Origin: Gammaproteobacteria bacterium
GTDB lineage: Bacteria > Pseudomonadota > Gammaproteobacteria > Pseudomonadales > Litorivicinaceae
Direction of reading: 5' to 3'
Assembly: GCA_002705325.1 (NCBI GenBank)
Contig: PAFS01000047.1
Span: 7,606-15,373, forward strand
DNA: 7,768 nucleotides
Each line of letters starts with the position of its first letter. Within the stretch, counting starts at the first letter, position 1. Shown in pieces: positions 1 to 6,445 of this stretch. Under the pieces are notes generated by a model. It searched no databases and was not told the origin of the DNA. It saw only the letters and a program-made list of their open reading frames with translations. The position numbers and the translations under genes were made by a program.

Positions 1-200
1 TTTTGCTTCGACTCGATTGATATCTCATCGTCGGTGAAGCCAGCCACTGCCATCGTAATCTGATATTCATCTTCCGCTGTCACTTCAATATTATAGGGAG
101 GGTAGCCCGCGCTCTCGAGACGATTTGCGTTCTCAAGCATTCCTGCGAGTCGGTCAAACCCAATTGCTGTACGATACAAGGGTGAAAGGTCTACTGTCAT
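1..200 (-). CDS. ibpA: IbpA/IbpB-type small heat-shock protein (Hsp20), N-terminal part
   Basis: Holdase chaperone of the alpha-crystallin/Hsp20 family, expected to bind unfolding cytoplasmic proteins and hand them to DnaK/ClpB. Only the first 66 codons are present; the gene runs off the left edge. The visible protein opens MTVDLSPLYRTAIGFDRL, very like the E. coli IbpA/IbpB opening (SPLYRSAIGFDRL). The family signatures GYPPYNIE and then AVAGF, at the start of the alpha-crystallin domain, follow at about residues 32-55. The start at 200 is fixed by AGGAGG at 206-211, five bases upstream, and by the family N-terminus. It lies 110 nt downstream of the RND permease gene on the same strand, but it has its own structured leader that looks like a heat-sensing RNA. 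The family assignment is firm. The choice of ibpA over another Hsp20 paralogue name is by similarity only, and the C-terminal IXI motif cannot be checked. Confidence 0.93.
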   Translation of the reverse strand, partial: MTVDLSPLYRTAIGFDRLAGMLENANRLESAGYPPYNIEVTAEDEYQITMAVAGFTDDEISIESKQ

Positions 201-201
201 G

Positions 202-279
202 TGATCCTCCTAAAGCGATCAAATTGTGTGCTCTTCTTTACGACTGAGCGGTTTTATTTCGAGGCCCATTAAGGCGCCT
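202..279 (-). promoter_or_regulatory. ROSE-like RNA thermometer in the heat-shock gene leader
   Basis: The leader can be folded by hand into three hairpins. Hairpin I has arms AGGC (279-276) and GCCU (265-262), a bulged G at 275, an inner CC/GG pair and a UUAAU loop. Hairpin II has GCUC (249-246) pairing with GAGC (233-230). Hairpin III has UGAUC (221-217) pairing with GAUCA (206-202), a bulged G at 216, then CUU (215-213) pairing with GAG (209-207). Hairpin III hides the Shine-Dalgarno AGGAGG (211-206). Its 5' arm contains UCGCU (218-214), which fits the UYGCU consensus whose bulged G lies opposite the Shine-Dalgarno in ROSE elements. ROSE elements repress translation of ibpA-type genes at low temperature and melt on heating. 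The fold and motif are seen in the sequence; thermometer function is inferred. Confidence 0.62.
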
Positions 280-282
280 TAG

Positions 283-315
283 ATAAAAGTTGTAGTTCAA
301 AATGAATTTTTCAAG
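283..315 (-). promoter_or_regulatory. Possible heat-shock (sigma-32-like) promoter, weak
   Basis: CTTGAAA (315-309 read on the minus strand) matches the sigma-32 -35 element and overlaps the TGA stop of the upstream permease gene. Spacing from it would put the transcription start near 279, at the first base of leader hairpin I, which is a sensible position. However, the bases at the expected -10 (ACAACTTT, about 293-286) match CCCCATnT poorly, so this is a weak call. The heat-shock gene might instead be read from the upstream operon. Confidence 0.25.
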
Positions 316-3300
316 GAGTTGGGTTTAAACGAATTTCTCGTCGTTTGCCTGTCAAGAAATAAAGAAGGGGCACAACAAATAGGGTAAGGACTGAACTAAA
401 TCCAAGCCCCCAAACAATCGCAGTTGCCACTGGGCCCCAAATCAATGAGGACCCTCCAAGGCCAGCTGCCAGAGAAAATAATCCGGCAATAGTTGTCATT
501 ACAGTTATCACAATCGGAACTACACGACGTCTGCCCGCATACACCGTTGCATGCTTTAAACTCATTCCAGCAATCAATCTATCGTTCGCGGCACTGATTA
601 ATACGATTGCGGAATTCACAGCAATACCGGAAAGGGCCACCACGCCATATAGCGTGTACAAAGACAGCGGATTGCCGGTGACAAACAGTCCGAGGACAAC
701 CCCCGTAAACGCCAATGGAACCGTCACGAGAATGAGTAGAGGCTGGCCATAACTCTTGAATTGAGTTCCAAGAATCAGATACATCACACCCAACCCGAAT
801 AGGAAAAGAATCCCGATCGAATCGAGACTTTCTTGGATGTCATCAAGCTCTCCAGAAAAGTCGAGATCGACGTTCGGATAAGCGGCCTGTCGCTGGGCCC
901 AAACAGCCATCACTGCCTGATTCGCTGTCACAGTATCTGTCATTTCAGAATCAATATCTGCTTCGACCGTAATCGTGCGCCTGAAGTTATAGTGGCGAAT
1001 CGTTCCAAGCGCAGGAGAGCGGTCGACCTCGACTAATTCACTGAGCGAAATCATATCTCCAGTCGTAGTCGGCAGTTGTACACCCAAAAGCCCTGTCGGC
1101 GACGACAATTGACCATCTGAAGCAACCACCCGAATGTCAACAGTCTCACCCTGATCTTGTACTGACTCGACCACCTCTCCATCGACAAGAATTCGAATAT
1201 TTCGAGCAATATCGGCTGGTATGAGACCTGAGCGTGCGACTTGATCAGGATCTAAGGTCAGTTGCAAAGCAAATCGTCCATCCTGCGCATCGTCAGTAAT
1301 ATCTTTAATACCAGTTGTGTTCTGAAGAACATCTCGAATTTCATTAGCCGCGGCACGTAGTTCTGAAAACTCCGATCCACGAACTTTTATCGAAATTGGT
1401 TTGGCAGCAGGTGGCCCACCTGCTAGCTCAAGGAACGTGACCCTCGATGGGCCAGGGACGGCGCTGACTGCATCACGCATATCGTCCACGATATCTGATA
1501 CATCACGACCTTCAGGCTGTAAACCGACCAACACCTGACCACGGTGACTACCTCTCAAAGGCTCGGTTTCAGTGAATTGCTGCCCCGCATATGCGACTAT
1601 GCCTCGCGCTTCACCCTCGATCAGCTCAGCTGAAACGACCCGTTCAATCGCCAGTGTTAAATCGAGGGTTCGCTCAAGCTGCGTTCCAGGCTCTGTTTCA
1701 ACGTTGACGTAAAATACGCGAATCGGATCAGAAGCAAAGAAATCAGCGCGTATCTGACCGCTCGCTAGTAAGCCCACGGCCCCGACGCAAGCGGAGATCG
1801 ATATCAAAAGCGTCATAATCGGTTGTCGTAATGCTCGAATCAACAGACGCGTATACATCCGACGGATGCCGCGATTCAGGCGCGTTCTGAATCGCTGCAT
1901 TCTCCCACGATGATTCAGCCACATTCCTGAACCAAGTACATGACCTGGGAGCATCCAAAATGCTTCGACCAGACTAATGATTAAGGCAATCGAAACAACC
2001 AAGGGGATTACCATCATAAATTTCCCTAAGATACCCGGAAGAAGCATCAACGGCATGAAGGCAGCGACAGTGGTCAAGACCGCTGCAGTCACTGGTGCGG
2101 CGGTCTCAGTCAAAGCGTCTACAATTGGATCGATTCCGGTCAGACCACGCTCGATTCGATAATAAATTGCTTCGACGACGACAACAGCATCGTCTACAAG
2201 CATTCCGAGCGATATCACAACACCCAATAACACCGTGACATTCAGTGTTTGATCCATCCCCTGAAGAATCCAGAATGTTCCCGCCAGGATGAATGGAATA
2301 CCGATCGCAGTGAGTGTTGCAATCTTGAATCCCAAAAATATCCAAGCCACACCCAAGACCAGCATCAACCCGATCAAGGCGTTGTTCTGCATTATGCTGA
2401 GCGCTTTACGAGTGGGAATCGTCTGATCATCGATCAATACAAGCTGCGTCCCAGTCACTGCCTCTAATTCGTTGCGCGTCTCAATGTACTCTTTCACCTC
2501 ATCGACAAGCTCGAGGGTATTTGCACCCTCAGCTTTCATTACCGCCAGTAAGACAGATGGTTTGCCATCATAGCGAACCAGCTCTAACCGCTCTGCTTGC
2601 GTTCGGGTTACTCGAGCAATGTCACCAATCCGCACGCTACCGTCGCGACCCAAAATCGGAAATCGGTTGAGATCAAATGCATCGGTCGATTTTCCTTTGA
2701 GGCGCACCAACCAACTTGAGCCAGCGACATCGAGCTCACCTGCGGCTAAATCTTGAAAGTAGGTTTGTACTGTCGCAGCGATATCTGTGGGAGATAATCC
2801 CAGTGCTGCAATTCGTGTGGCATCAAACTCGATGCGTATCTCGGGATCGGCCATACCTTGCGTATCAATTCGATCAATCCGCTCTCGTCGTTCCAGCACT
2901 TTCTCAATGAGGACCGCTTGTTCTCGGAGGCTCTCGTCATCACCCGACCCAACCAAAGCAAGTGTTGCTGCTGGGAATGCGTTGGATGATGTGATTTCGA
3001 TAAAAATTGGATTAGTCGCCTCGTTGGGAAATTTCCCCTCTGCAGTGTTGACCTCGCGGCGCAAGTCACCAAGACGCCGTTCGAATACGCTCGTTTGAAT
3101 GTCTTCAAACCGAACCAGAATCGATGCCAGCCCCTCTCTTGAATAGCTTGAGACAAAATCGAGATCGTCAACGCGTTGGATAGCTTCCTCGATAGGATCT
3201 GTGATTCGACTCTCAACATCTAATGCCGATGAGCCGGGCCAAGCGACTGTAATCACGATCCAATTGAAATTAATTGTCGGATCCTGTTGCCTCGGAAGAG

Positions 3301-3394
3301 ACAAATAGGCGAGGACTCCCATCACCAAAACGAGTATGAAGGTAAGGTTTGTAAGAACTTTATTGCCGATCAATAATCGCGCAAATCCGATCAT
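311..3394 (-). CDS. RND efflux transporter inner-membrane permease (AcrB/HAE-type)
   Basis: Proton-driven exporter of the resistance-nodulation-division family. It would form a trimer in the inner membrane with a periplasmic adaptor and an outer-membrane channel, expelling drugs or other amphiphiles; the substrate cannot be read from sequence. Its 1027 residues are normal for the family. It has one N-terminal membrane helix (about 12-31), a large periplasmic loop, helices at about 336-485, a second start helix near 526-546, a second loop, and helices at about 858-1013. The helix-4 proton-relay motif LGMLVDDAVVVVE carries the Asp pair at 401-402. In helix 10 the segment GIAVNSAIV (923-931) has Asn927 where AcrB has Lys940. 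The positions of AcrB Arg971 and Thr978 seem kept (Arg957, Thr964). The start ATG overlaps the adaptor stop as ATGA (3394-3391), so the pair is almost certainly translationally coupled. No outer-membrane channel gene is in the window. The family is certain; the subfamily is an estimate. Confidence 0.96.
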   Translation of the reverse strand: MIGFARLLIGNKVLTNLTFILVLVMGVLAYLSLPRQQDPTINFNWIVITVAWPGSSALDVESRITDPIEEAIQRVDDLDFVSSYSREGLASILVRFEDIQTSVFERRLGDLRREVNTAEGKFPNEATNPIFIEITSSNAFPAATLALVGSGDDESLREQAVLIEKVLERRERIDRIDTQGMADPEIRIEFDATRIAALGLSPTDIAATVQTYFQDLAAGELDVAGSSWLVRLKGKSTDAFDLNRFPILGRDGSVRIGDIARVTRTQAERLELVRYDGKPSVLLAVMKAEGANTLELVDEVKEYIETRNELEAVTGTQLVLIDDQTIPTRKALSIMQNNALIGLMLVLGVAWIFLGFKIATLTAIGIPFILAGTFWILQGMDQTLNVTVLLGVVISLGMLVDDAVVVVEAIYYRIERGLTGIDPIVDALTETAAPVTAAVLTTVAAFMPLMLLPGILGKFMMVIPLVVSIALIISLVEAFWMLPGHVLGSGMWLNHRGRMQRFRTRLNRGIRRMYTRLLIRALRQPIMTLLISISACVGAVGLLASGQIRADFFASDPIRVFYVNVETEPGTQLERTLDLTLAIERVVSAELIEGEARGIVAYAGQQFTETEPLRGSHRGQVLVGLQPEGRDVSDIVDDMRDAVSAVPGPSRVTFLELAGGPPAAKPISIKVRGSEFSELRAAANEIRDVLQNTTGIKDITDDAQDGRFALQLTLDPDQVARSGLIPADIARNIRILVDGEVVESVQDQGETVDIRVVASDGQLSSPTGLLGVQLPTTTGDMISLSELVEVDRSPALGTIRHYNFRRTITVEADIDSEMTDTVTANQAVMAVWAQRQAAYPNVDLDFSGELDDIQESLDSIGILFLFGLGVMYLILGTQFKSYGQPLLILVTVPLAFTGVVLGLFVTGNPLSLYTLYGVVALSGIAVNSAIVLISAANDRLIAGMSLKHATVYAGRRRVVPIVITVMTTIAGLFSLAAGLGGSSLIWGPVATAIVWGLGFSSVLTLFVVPLLYFLTGKRREIRLNPTP

Positions 3395-4386
3395 TTGCTG
3401 ATCACCAGTGCATCGCCATCACGCGCCCTGAAACGTCCTTCTTTGATCAGAAGCAAAGTCGGCTCAAGATCGGAGACATCTACCGGCTGTCCAATTGTGG
3501 CCGATGATCTTTCGATGAATCGTGCTTGATTATCAACTGCTACCATCACACCGTATCTTTGATCACGTTCTACTAAATAATCAGCTGGCAGGACTGTGGA
3601 TTCAGAGCGCATCGACAACACACCAGGAGAGCCTGGAGCAACTGGGATTTCTGGCTCAAATCGTAATAGGCGAGTCCCTGTTACTGTGTCCACTGCATCG
3701 CTTTCAACGATTAGGCGCACATCTATTATTTCTCGGCCAGATTCAAACACCACATCTTGTGACTTGTTGATTGTGTAATCAAAAGGCACTCGTGCATGGA
3801 TATCAACGGCAACAGATACAATTTCGAGTATCGGAGCTCCGATCGACATCCGAGTACCAACGGACGCAAGTTGTTTGATCACGACTGAATCAAAAGGTGC
3901 TTTAACTTCACATTTGGATACCCGAAGCTCTGCTTCTTCTAATGCGACCCGTCTGGCATCGACTCCAATTCGTGCCTGTTGAAGCTCAGTTTCCCGAGTA
4001 TCTTTTAATTCCTCACTTGCAATATTTGTCTTTGCTAATTTCGCGATCCGCGCCGACTGTCGCCCACTGAATTTGAACTGTACTTCAGCTTGTCTCAGCT
4101 CTTGAATCGCTAACTCATGACGTAAGCGGGTGTCGCGGCAATCCAGTCGAATGAGTGTCTTTCCACGAGGGACTCGATCACCTGGACGGGCATTAATCGC
4201 AGTAATTTCGGCGGATATTCCCGATGACAGAAGACTCGTTTCCAGAGGCTCCGCACTGGCTGGAAACTCAATAGTCATCCGCTTTTGAAGCTCAGATACC
4301 GGTGCAACGGTGACAAATAAATCAGCAGCGACAGCGGTGTTCAGGAAGCATAGCGCAACGACTGCGAGCAATTTGGGCTGTTTCAT
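3391..4386 (-). CDS. RND efflux periplasmic adaptor (HlyD/AcrA-type membrane fusion protein)
   Basis: Bridges the RND permease to an outer-membrane channel in the periplasm. I chose the ATG at 4386, giving 331 residues beginning MKQPKLLAVVALCFLNTAVA. This is a clean Sec signal peptide with likely cleavage after Ala20. There is no proper lipobox (the residue before Cys13 is Leu), so it is probably soluble rather than lipid-anchored. The two lipoyl half-motifs are at about 56-83 (GISAEITAINARPGDRV, ending LDC) and 159-190 (CEVKAPFDSVVI, with G at 177), separated by an alpha-hairpin at about 84-155. Beta-barrel and membrane-proximal parts follow, ending in DGDALVISK. It is somewhat shorter than AcrA (about 400 residues). 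Cys83 and Cys159 sit at the ends of the paired half-lipoyl segments. The ribosome binding site is weak (CCGAGA about 8 nt upstream). The open frame extends to 4566, but that would overlap pdxH heavily and bury the signal peptide. Its stop overlaps the permease start. Confidence 0.9.
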   Translation of the reverse strand: MKQPKLLAVVALCFLNTAVAADLFVTVAPVSELQKRMTIEFPASAEPLETSLLSSGISAEITAINARPGDRVPRGKTLIRLDCRDTRLRHELAIQELRQAEVQFKFSGRQSARIAKLAKTNIASEELKDTRETELQQARIGVDARRVALEEAELRVSKCEVKAPFDSVVIKQLASVGTRMSIGAPILEIVSVAVDIHARVPFDYTINKSQDVVFESGREIIDVRLIVESDAVDTVTGTRLLRFEPEIPVAPGSPGVLSMRSESTVLPADYLVERDQRYGVMVAVDNQARFIERSSATIGQPVDVSDLEPTLLLIKEGRFRARDGDALVISK

Positions 4387-4398
4387 CGAAGCGTCTCG

Positions 4399-4414
4399 GT
4401 AGCAATATTGCCAC
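4399..4414. repeat. Near-perfect 16-bp palindrome between pdxH and the adaptor gene
   Basis: GTAGCAATATTGCCAC has a perfect 10-bp core (GCAATATTGC, 4402-4411) and matches its reverse complement at 7 of 8 arm positions. It fills the middle of the 31-nt gap after the pdxH stop and lies directly upstream of the weak adaptor ribosome binding site. It could be an operator for a local regulator of the efflux pair, or it could be chance. As RNA it forms only a short stem. A weak promoter-like pair (TTGGAA, then CATAGT 17 nt on) ends just upstream inside the pdxH tail. Confidence 0.35.
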
Positions 4415-4417
4415 ATA

Positions 4418-5056
4418 CTATGGGGAACGACGGACTCGATTCCAACTCGCTCCATCGAATCGATAATCGAGGCGATCATGTAAGCGCGACGATCGACCCT
4501 GCCAGAATTCAATACGCGTCGCTCGGACAGCATATCCGCCCCAATGCTGCGGTCGTGGTACCGCATCTGGATACTCAGCCTCTAAATCACTCAATTTCGC
4601 TGTCAATACATCATGAGATTCGATGATTTGCGATTGTTGGCTTGCCCAAGCACCCAGTCGGGATCCTTTAGGACGCTCTTGAAAATAGGCGTCATTTTCG
4701 TCGTCTGTTAGCTTTTCAACTGAACCTTCGACTCGTACCTGACGTTCAAGTTGGTCCCACCAGAACACCAACGCCGCTGAGGGTGACGCGAGAAGTTGCT
4801 CACCCTTATGACTCAAATAATTCGTGTAAAACTTAAAATCGCGCCCTTCATATCCTTTCAGAAGCACAATACGTGCGTGCGGATTTCCCATGTCATCAAC
4901 CGTGGCCAAAGTCATCGCGTTCGGCTCGAGCTGCGTTGTCTTTTTGGCGTCACTCAACCACGCTTCGAACAATACAATTGGATCCTCCCCAGCGTCGTCT
5001 TCAAGTAACTGACCCACCTGATAATCTCTACGCAGTTGTTTTAAATCACGACTCAT
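4418..5056 (-). CDS. pdxH: Pyridoxamine 5'-phosphate oxidase
   Basis: FMN-dependent oxidase that converts pyridoxamine or pyridoxine 5'-phosphate to pyridoxal 5'-phosphate, using oxygen, in the last step of vitamin B6 synthesis and salvage; cytoplasmic homodimer. The protein is 212 residues (E. coli PdxH is 218) and opens MSRDLKQLRRDYQVGQL. Family motifs in order: PNAMTLATVD (46-54), ARIVLLKG (61-68), FYTNYLSHKG (76-85), FWWDQLERQVRVEG (98-111), SRLGAWASQQS (132-142), and the C-terminal FWQG followed by SRLHDR (about 184-195). Arg191 and His193 correspond to the substrate-binding Arg-x-His of the E. coli enzyme. The start at 5056 has GGAG about 10 nt upstream and matches the family N-terminus; a frame extension to 5104 adds only unrelated residues. 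The first 11 nt overlap the end of radA, implying coupled translation. Assignment is firm. Confidence 0.97.
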   Translation of the reverse strand: MSRDLKQLRRDYQVGQLLEDDAGEDPIVLFEAWLSDAKKTTQLEPNAMTLATVDDMGNPHARIVLLKGYEGRDFKFYTNYLSHKGEQLLASPSAALVFWWDQLERQVRVEGSVEKLTDDENDAYFQERPKGSRLGAWASQQSQIIESHDVLTAKLSDLEAEYPDAVPRPQHWGGYAVRATRIEFWQGRSSRLHDRLDYRFDGASWNRVRRSP

Positions 5057-6410
5057 CAAATAACTCCAACACCTGACTGATACGTTCAACACGACACACT
5101 TCAATACCGCTCACTGGCTGCTTGGGCGCATTCGCGGACGGCACGATAGCCCTCTGAAATCCATGTTTTGCTGCCTCACGAATTCGCTCCTGACCGGATG
5201 CAACTGGCCGGACTTCCCCGGATAACCCGACTTCGCCAAAAATGACCCAGTCCTTGGAGATTGTTTTGCCACGAAAACTCGACACACAGGCTAACAGTAA
5301 TCCGAGGTCAGCTCCCGTTTCTGTGACCTTGACACCACCTACCGCGTTGACGAATACATCTTGATCGCCCAATTGGACATGGCCATGACGATGCAAAATG
5401 GCCAGCAACATTGCAAGGCGCTGCCCGTCAAGACCGACAGCAACCCGCTTCGGAGAACCACCTAAACTACCGTCAACAAGCGCCTGGACTTCGACCAATA
5501 GAGGCCGAGTACCCTCCCACGTACAAATCACCGAAGAACCCGGGGCCACATTTTCTGGTCGACTTAAAAAGATTGCAGATGGATTTTTCACTTCGCGTAG
5601 ACCGGTTTCAGTCATTGCAAAAACACCCAGCTCACCCACTGAGCCGAAGCGGTTTTTGTGAGCACGTAGTGTCCTAAATCGCCCACCACTGTCTCCCTCA
5701 AGCAGAAGCGACGCATCAATGATGTGCTCGAGTACTTTCGGACCAGCCAATGCGCCTTCTTTGGTAACGTGACCAACCAAGAGAACGATGACTCCTGTTG
5801 CTTTAGCAAGACGCGTTAACCGCGCCGCGGACTCTCGAACCTGACCGACACTACCGGGTGCACCAGAGAGCGATTCAACTTGCATGACTTGGACCGAATC
5901 AGCGACGACTAGAGCCGGTTTGACCTGTTCGACCATTGCGGCAATGGCTTCCACTCGAGTTTCGGATACGCATTCAAGATGCTCACCACTCAACCCCAAA
6001 CGTTTTGCGCGCAATGCAATCTGTTCTAACGATTCTTCCCCTGTGACATAGAGACATGGCTTTTGTGCTGACAGTAGCGTCGTGACTTGCAGCAATAGCG
6101 TACTTTTTCCGGCGCCGGGAGCTCCACCCAGTAAAATCACAGACCCTGGAACAAAACCTCCCCCAAGGACTCTGTCAAACTCAGAGTACCCCGAGCCAAG
6201 TCGAGAAAGCCGCTCTGGCTTAATAGCAGACAATTTTGAACGCTCAGGAATGGCTCCTGCATACCCACTAGGACGACCCTTGGCAGGCTCAGGCACCTGA
6301 ACTGATTCAACGAGCGTATTCCATGCCTGACATCCGGGGCACTGGCCAACCCATTGCGATGAGGTTGCGCCGCATTCTTGGCATTGGTAGATGGATTTGA
6401 CTTTGGCCAC
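5046..6410 (-). CDS. radA: DNA repair/recombination ATPase RadA (Sms)
   Basis: RecA-related ATPase that promotes branch migration of recombination intermediates and helps process stalled forks; cytoplasmic, acts with RecA. Its 454 residues are typical. The N-terminal C4 zinc finger has Cys10, 13, 24 and 27 (CQECG and CPGC). Walker A is GGAPGAGKST (95-104) and Walker B is ALVVADSVQ (about 166-174). The RadA-specific KNRFG motif is at 252-256. The C-terminal Lon-like domain (about 280-454) has the RadA form VTETGADLGLL (about 362-372) in place of a Lon Ser-Lys active site, so it is not a protease. The start is a GTG at 6410, matching the family opening MAK plus a basic residue. Its Shine-Dalgarno AGGAGA (6421-6416) lies within a strong hairpin. 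It sits 35 nt after hexR and overlaps pdxH by 11 nt. Confidence 0.98.
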   Translation of the reverse strand: MAKVKSIYQCQECGATSSQWVGQCPGCQAWNTLVESVQVPEPAKGRPSGYAGAIPERSKLSAIKPERLSRLGSGYSEFDRVLGGGFVPGSVILLGGAPGAGKSTLLLQVTTLLSAQKPCLYVTGEESLEQIALRAKRLGLSGEHLECVSETRVEAIAAMVEQVKPALVVADSVQVMQVESLSGAPGSVGQVRESAARLTRLAKATGVIVLLVGHVTKEGALAGPKVLEHIIDASLLLEGDSGGRFRTLRAHKNRFGSVGELGVFAMTETGLREVKNPSAIFLSRPENVAPGSSVICTWEGTRPLLVEVQALVDGSLGGSPKRVAVGLDGQRLAMLLAILHRHGHVQLGDQDVFVNAVGGVKVTETGADLGLLLACVSSFRGKTISKDWVIFGEVGLSGEVRPVASGQERIREAAKHGFQRAIVPSANAPKQPVSGIEVCRVERISQVLELFDES

Positions 6411-6411
6411 A

Positions 6412-6442
6412 CTGGTCTCCTGTTCGGTACAGGATAGACCAG
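6412..6442 (-). promoter_or_regulatory. Hairpin sequestering the radA ribosome binding site
   Basis: On the mRNA, CUGGUC (6442-6437) pairs with GACCAG (6417-6412) and UCCUGU (6434-6429) pairs with ACAGGA (6423-6418). A 2-nt UA bulge (6436-6435) interrupts the 5' arm, and the loop is ACCGA. All twelve pairs are Watson-Crick. The 3' arm contains the whole radA Shine-Dalgarno AGGAGA, and the stem ends one base before the GTG start. The hexR stop codon is only 3 nt upstream of the stem, so a ribosome finishing hexR would unwind the 5' arm. There is no U-run after the stem, so it is not an intrinsic terminator. The structure is read directly from the sequence; its role in coupling or repressing radA translation is inferred. 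Confidence 0.7.
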
Positions 6443-6445
6443 ATT

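Noticed and set aside
261..282. The TAAGGCGCCTTA palindrome as a terminator for the RND gene
   Set aside because: The following bases on the minus strand are A-rich rather than U-rich; it fits better as part of leader hairpin I of the heat-shock gene.
2746..3219. A 157-residue open frame on the minus strand inside the RND gene
   Set aside because: It is a shifted frame within a well-supported coding region, has no family resemblance and no ribosome binding site that I can see.
4327..4386. A lipobox at Cys13 of the adaptor signal peptide
   Set aside because: The residue before the cysteine is Leu rather than Gly, Ala or Ser, and a normal AVA signal-peptidase I site follows.
4387..4566. Upstream extension of the adaptor gene by 60 codons to an ATG at 4566
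   Set aside because: It would overlap about 150 nt of pdxH and put non-secretory residues ahead of a clear signal peptide that begins at the ATG at 4386.
5057..5104. Upstream extension of pdxH to 5104
   Set aside because: The extra 16 residues lie inside the radA 3' end and do not resemble PdxH; the ATG at 5056 has GGAG upstream and the family N-terminus.
5398..5677. Two plus-strand open frames of 87 and 88 residues opposite radA
   Set aside because: They are antisense to the conserved RadA C-terminal domain, with low-complexity, proline-rich translations and no recognisable start signal.
6412..6442. Reading the hexR-radA hairpin as a rho-independent terminator
   Set aside because: No run of U follows the stem on either strand, and the stem runs directly into the radA start codon.
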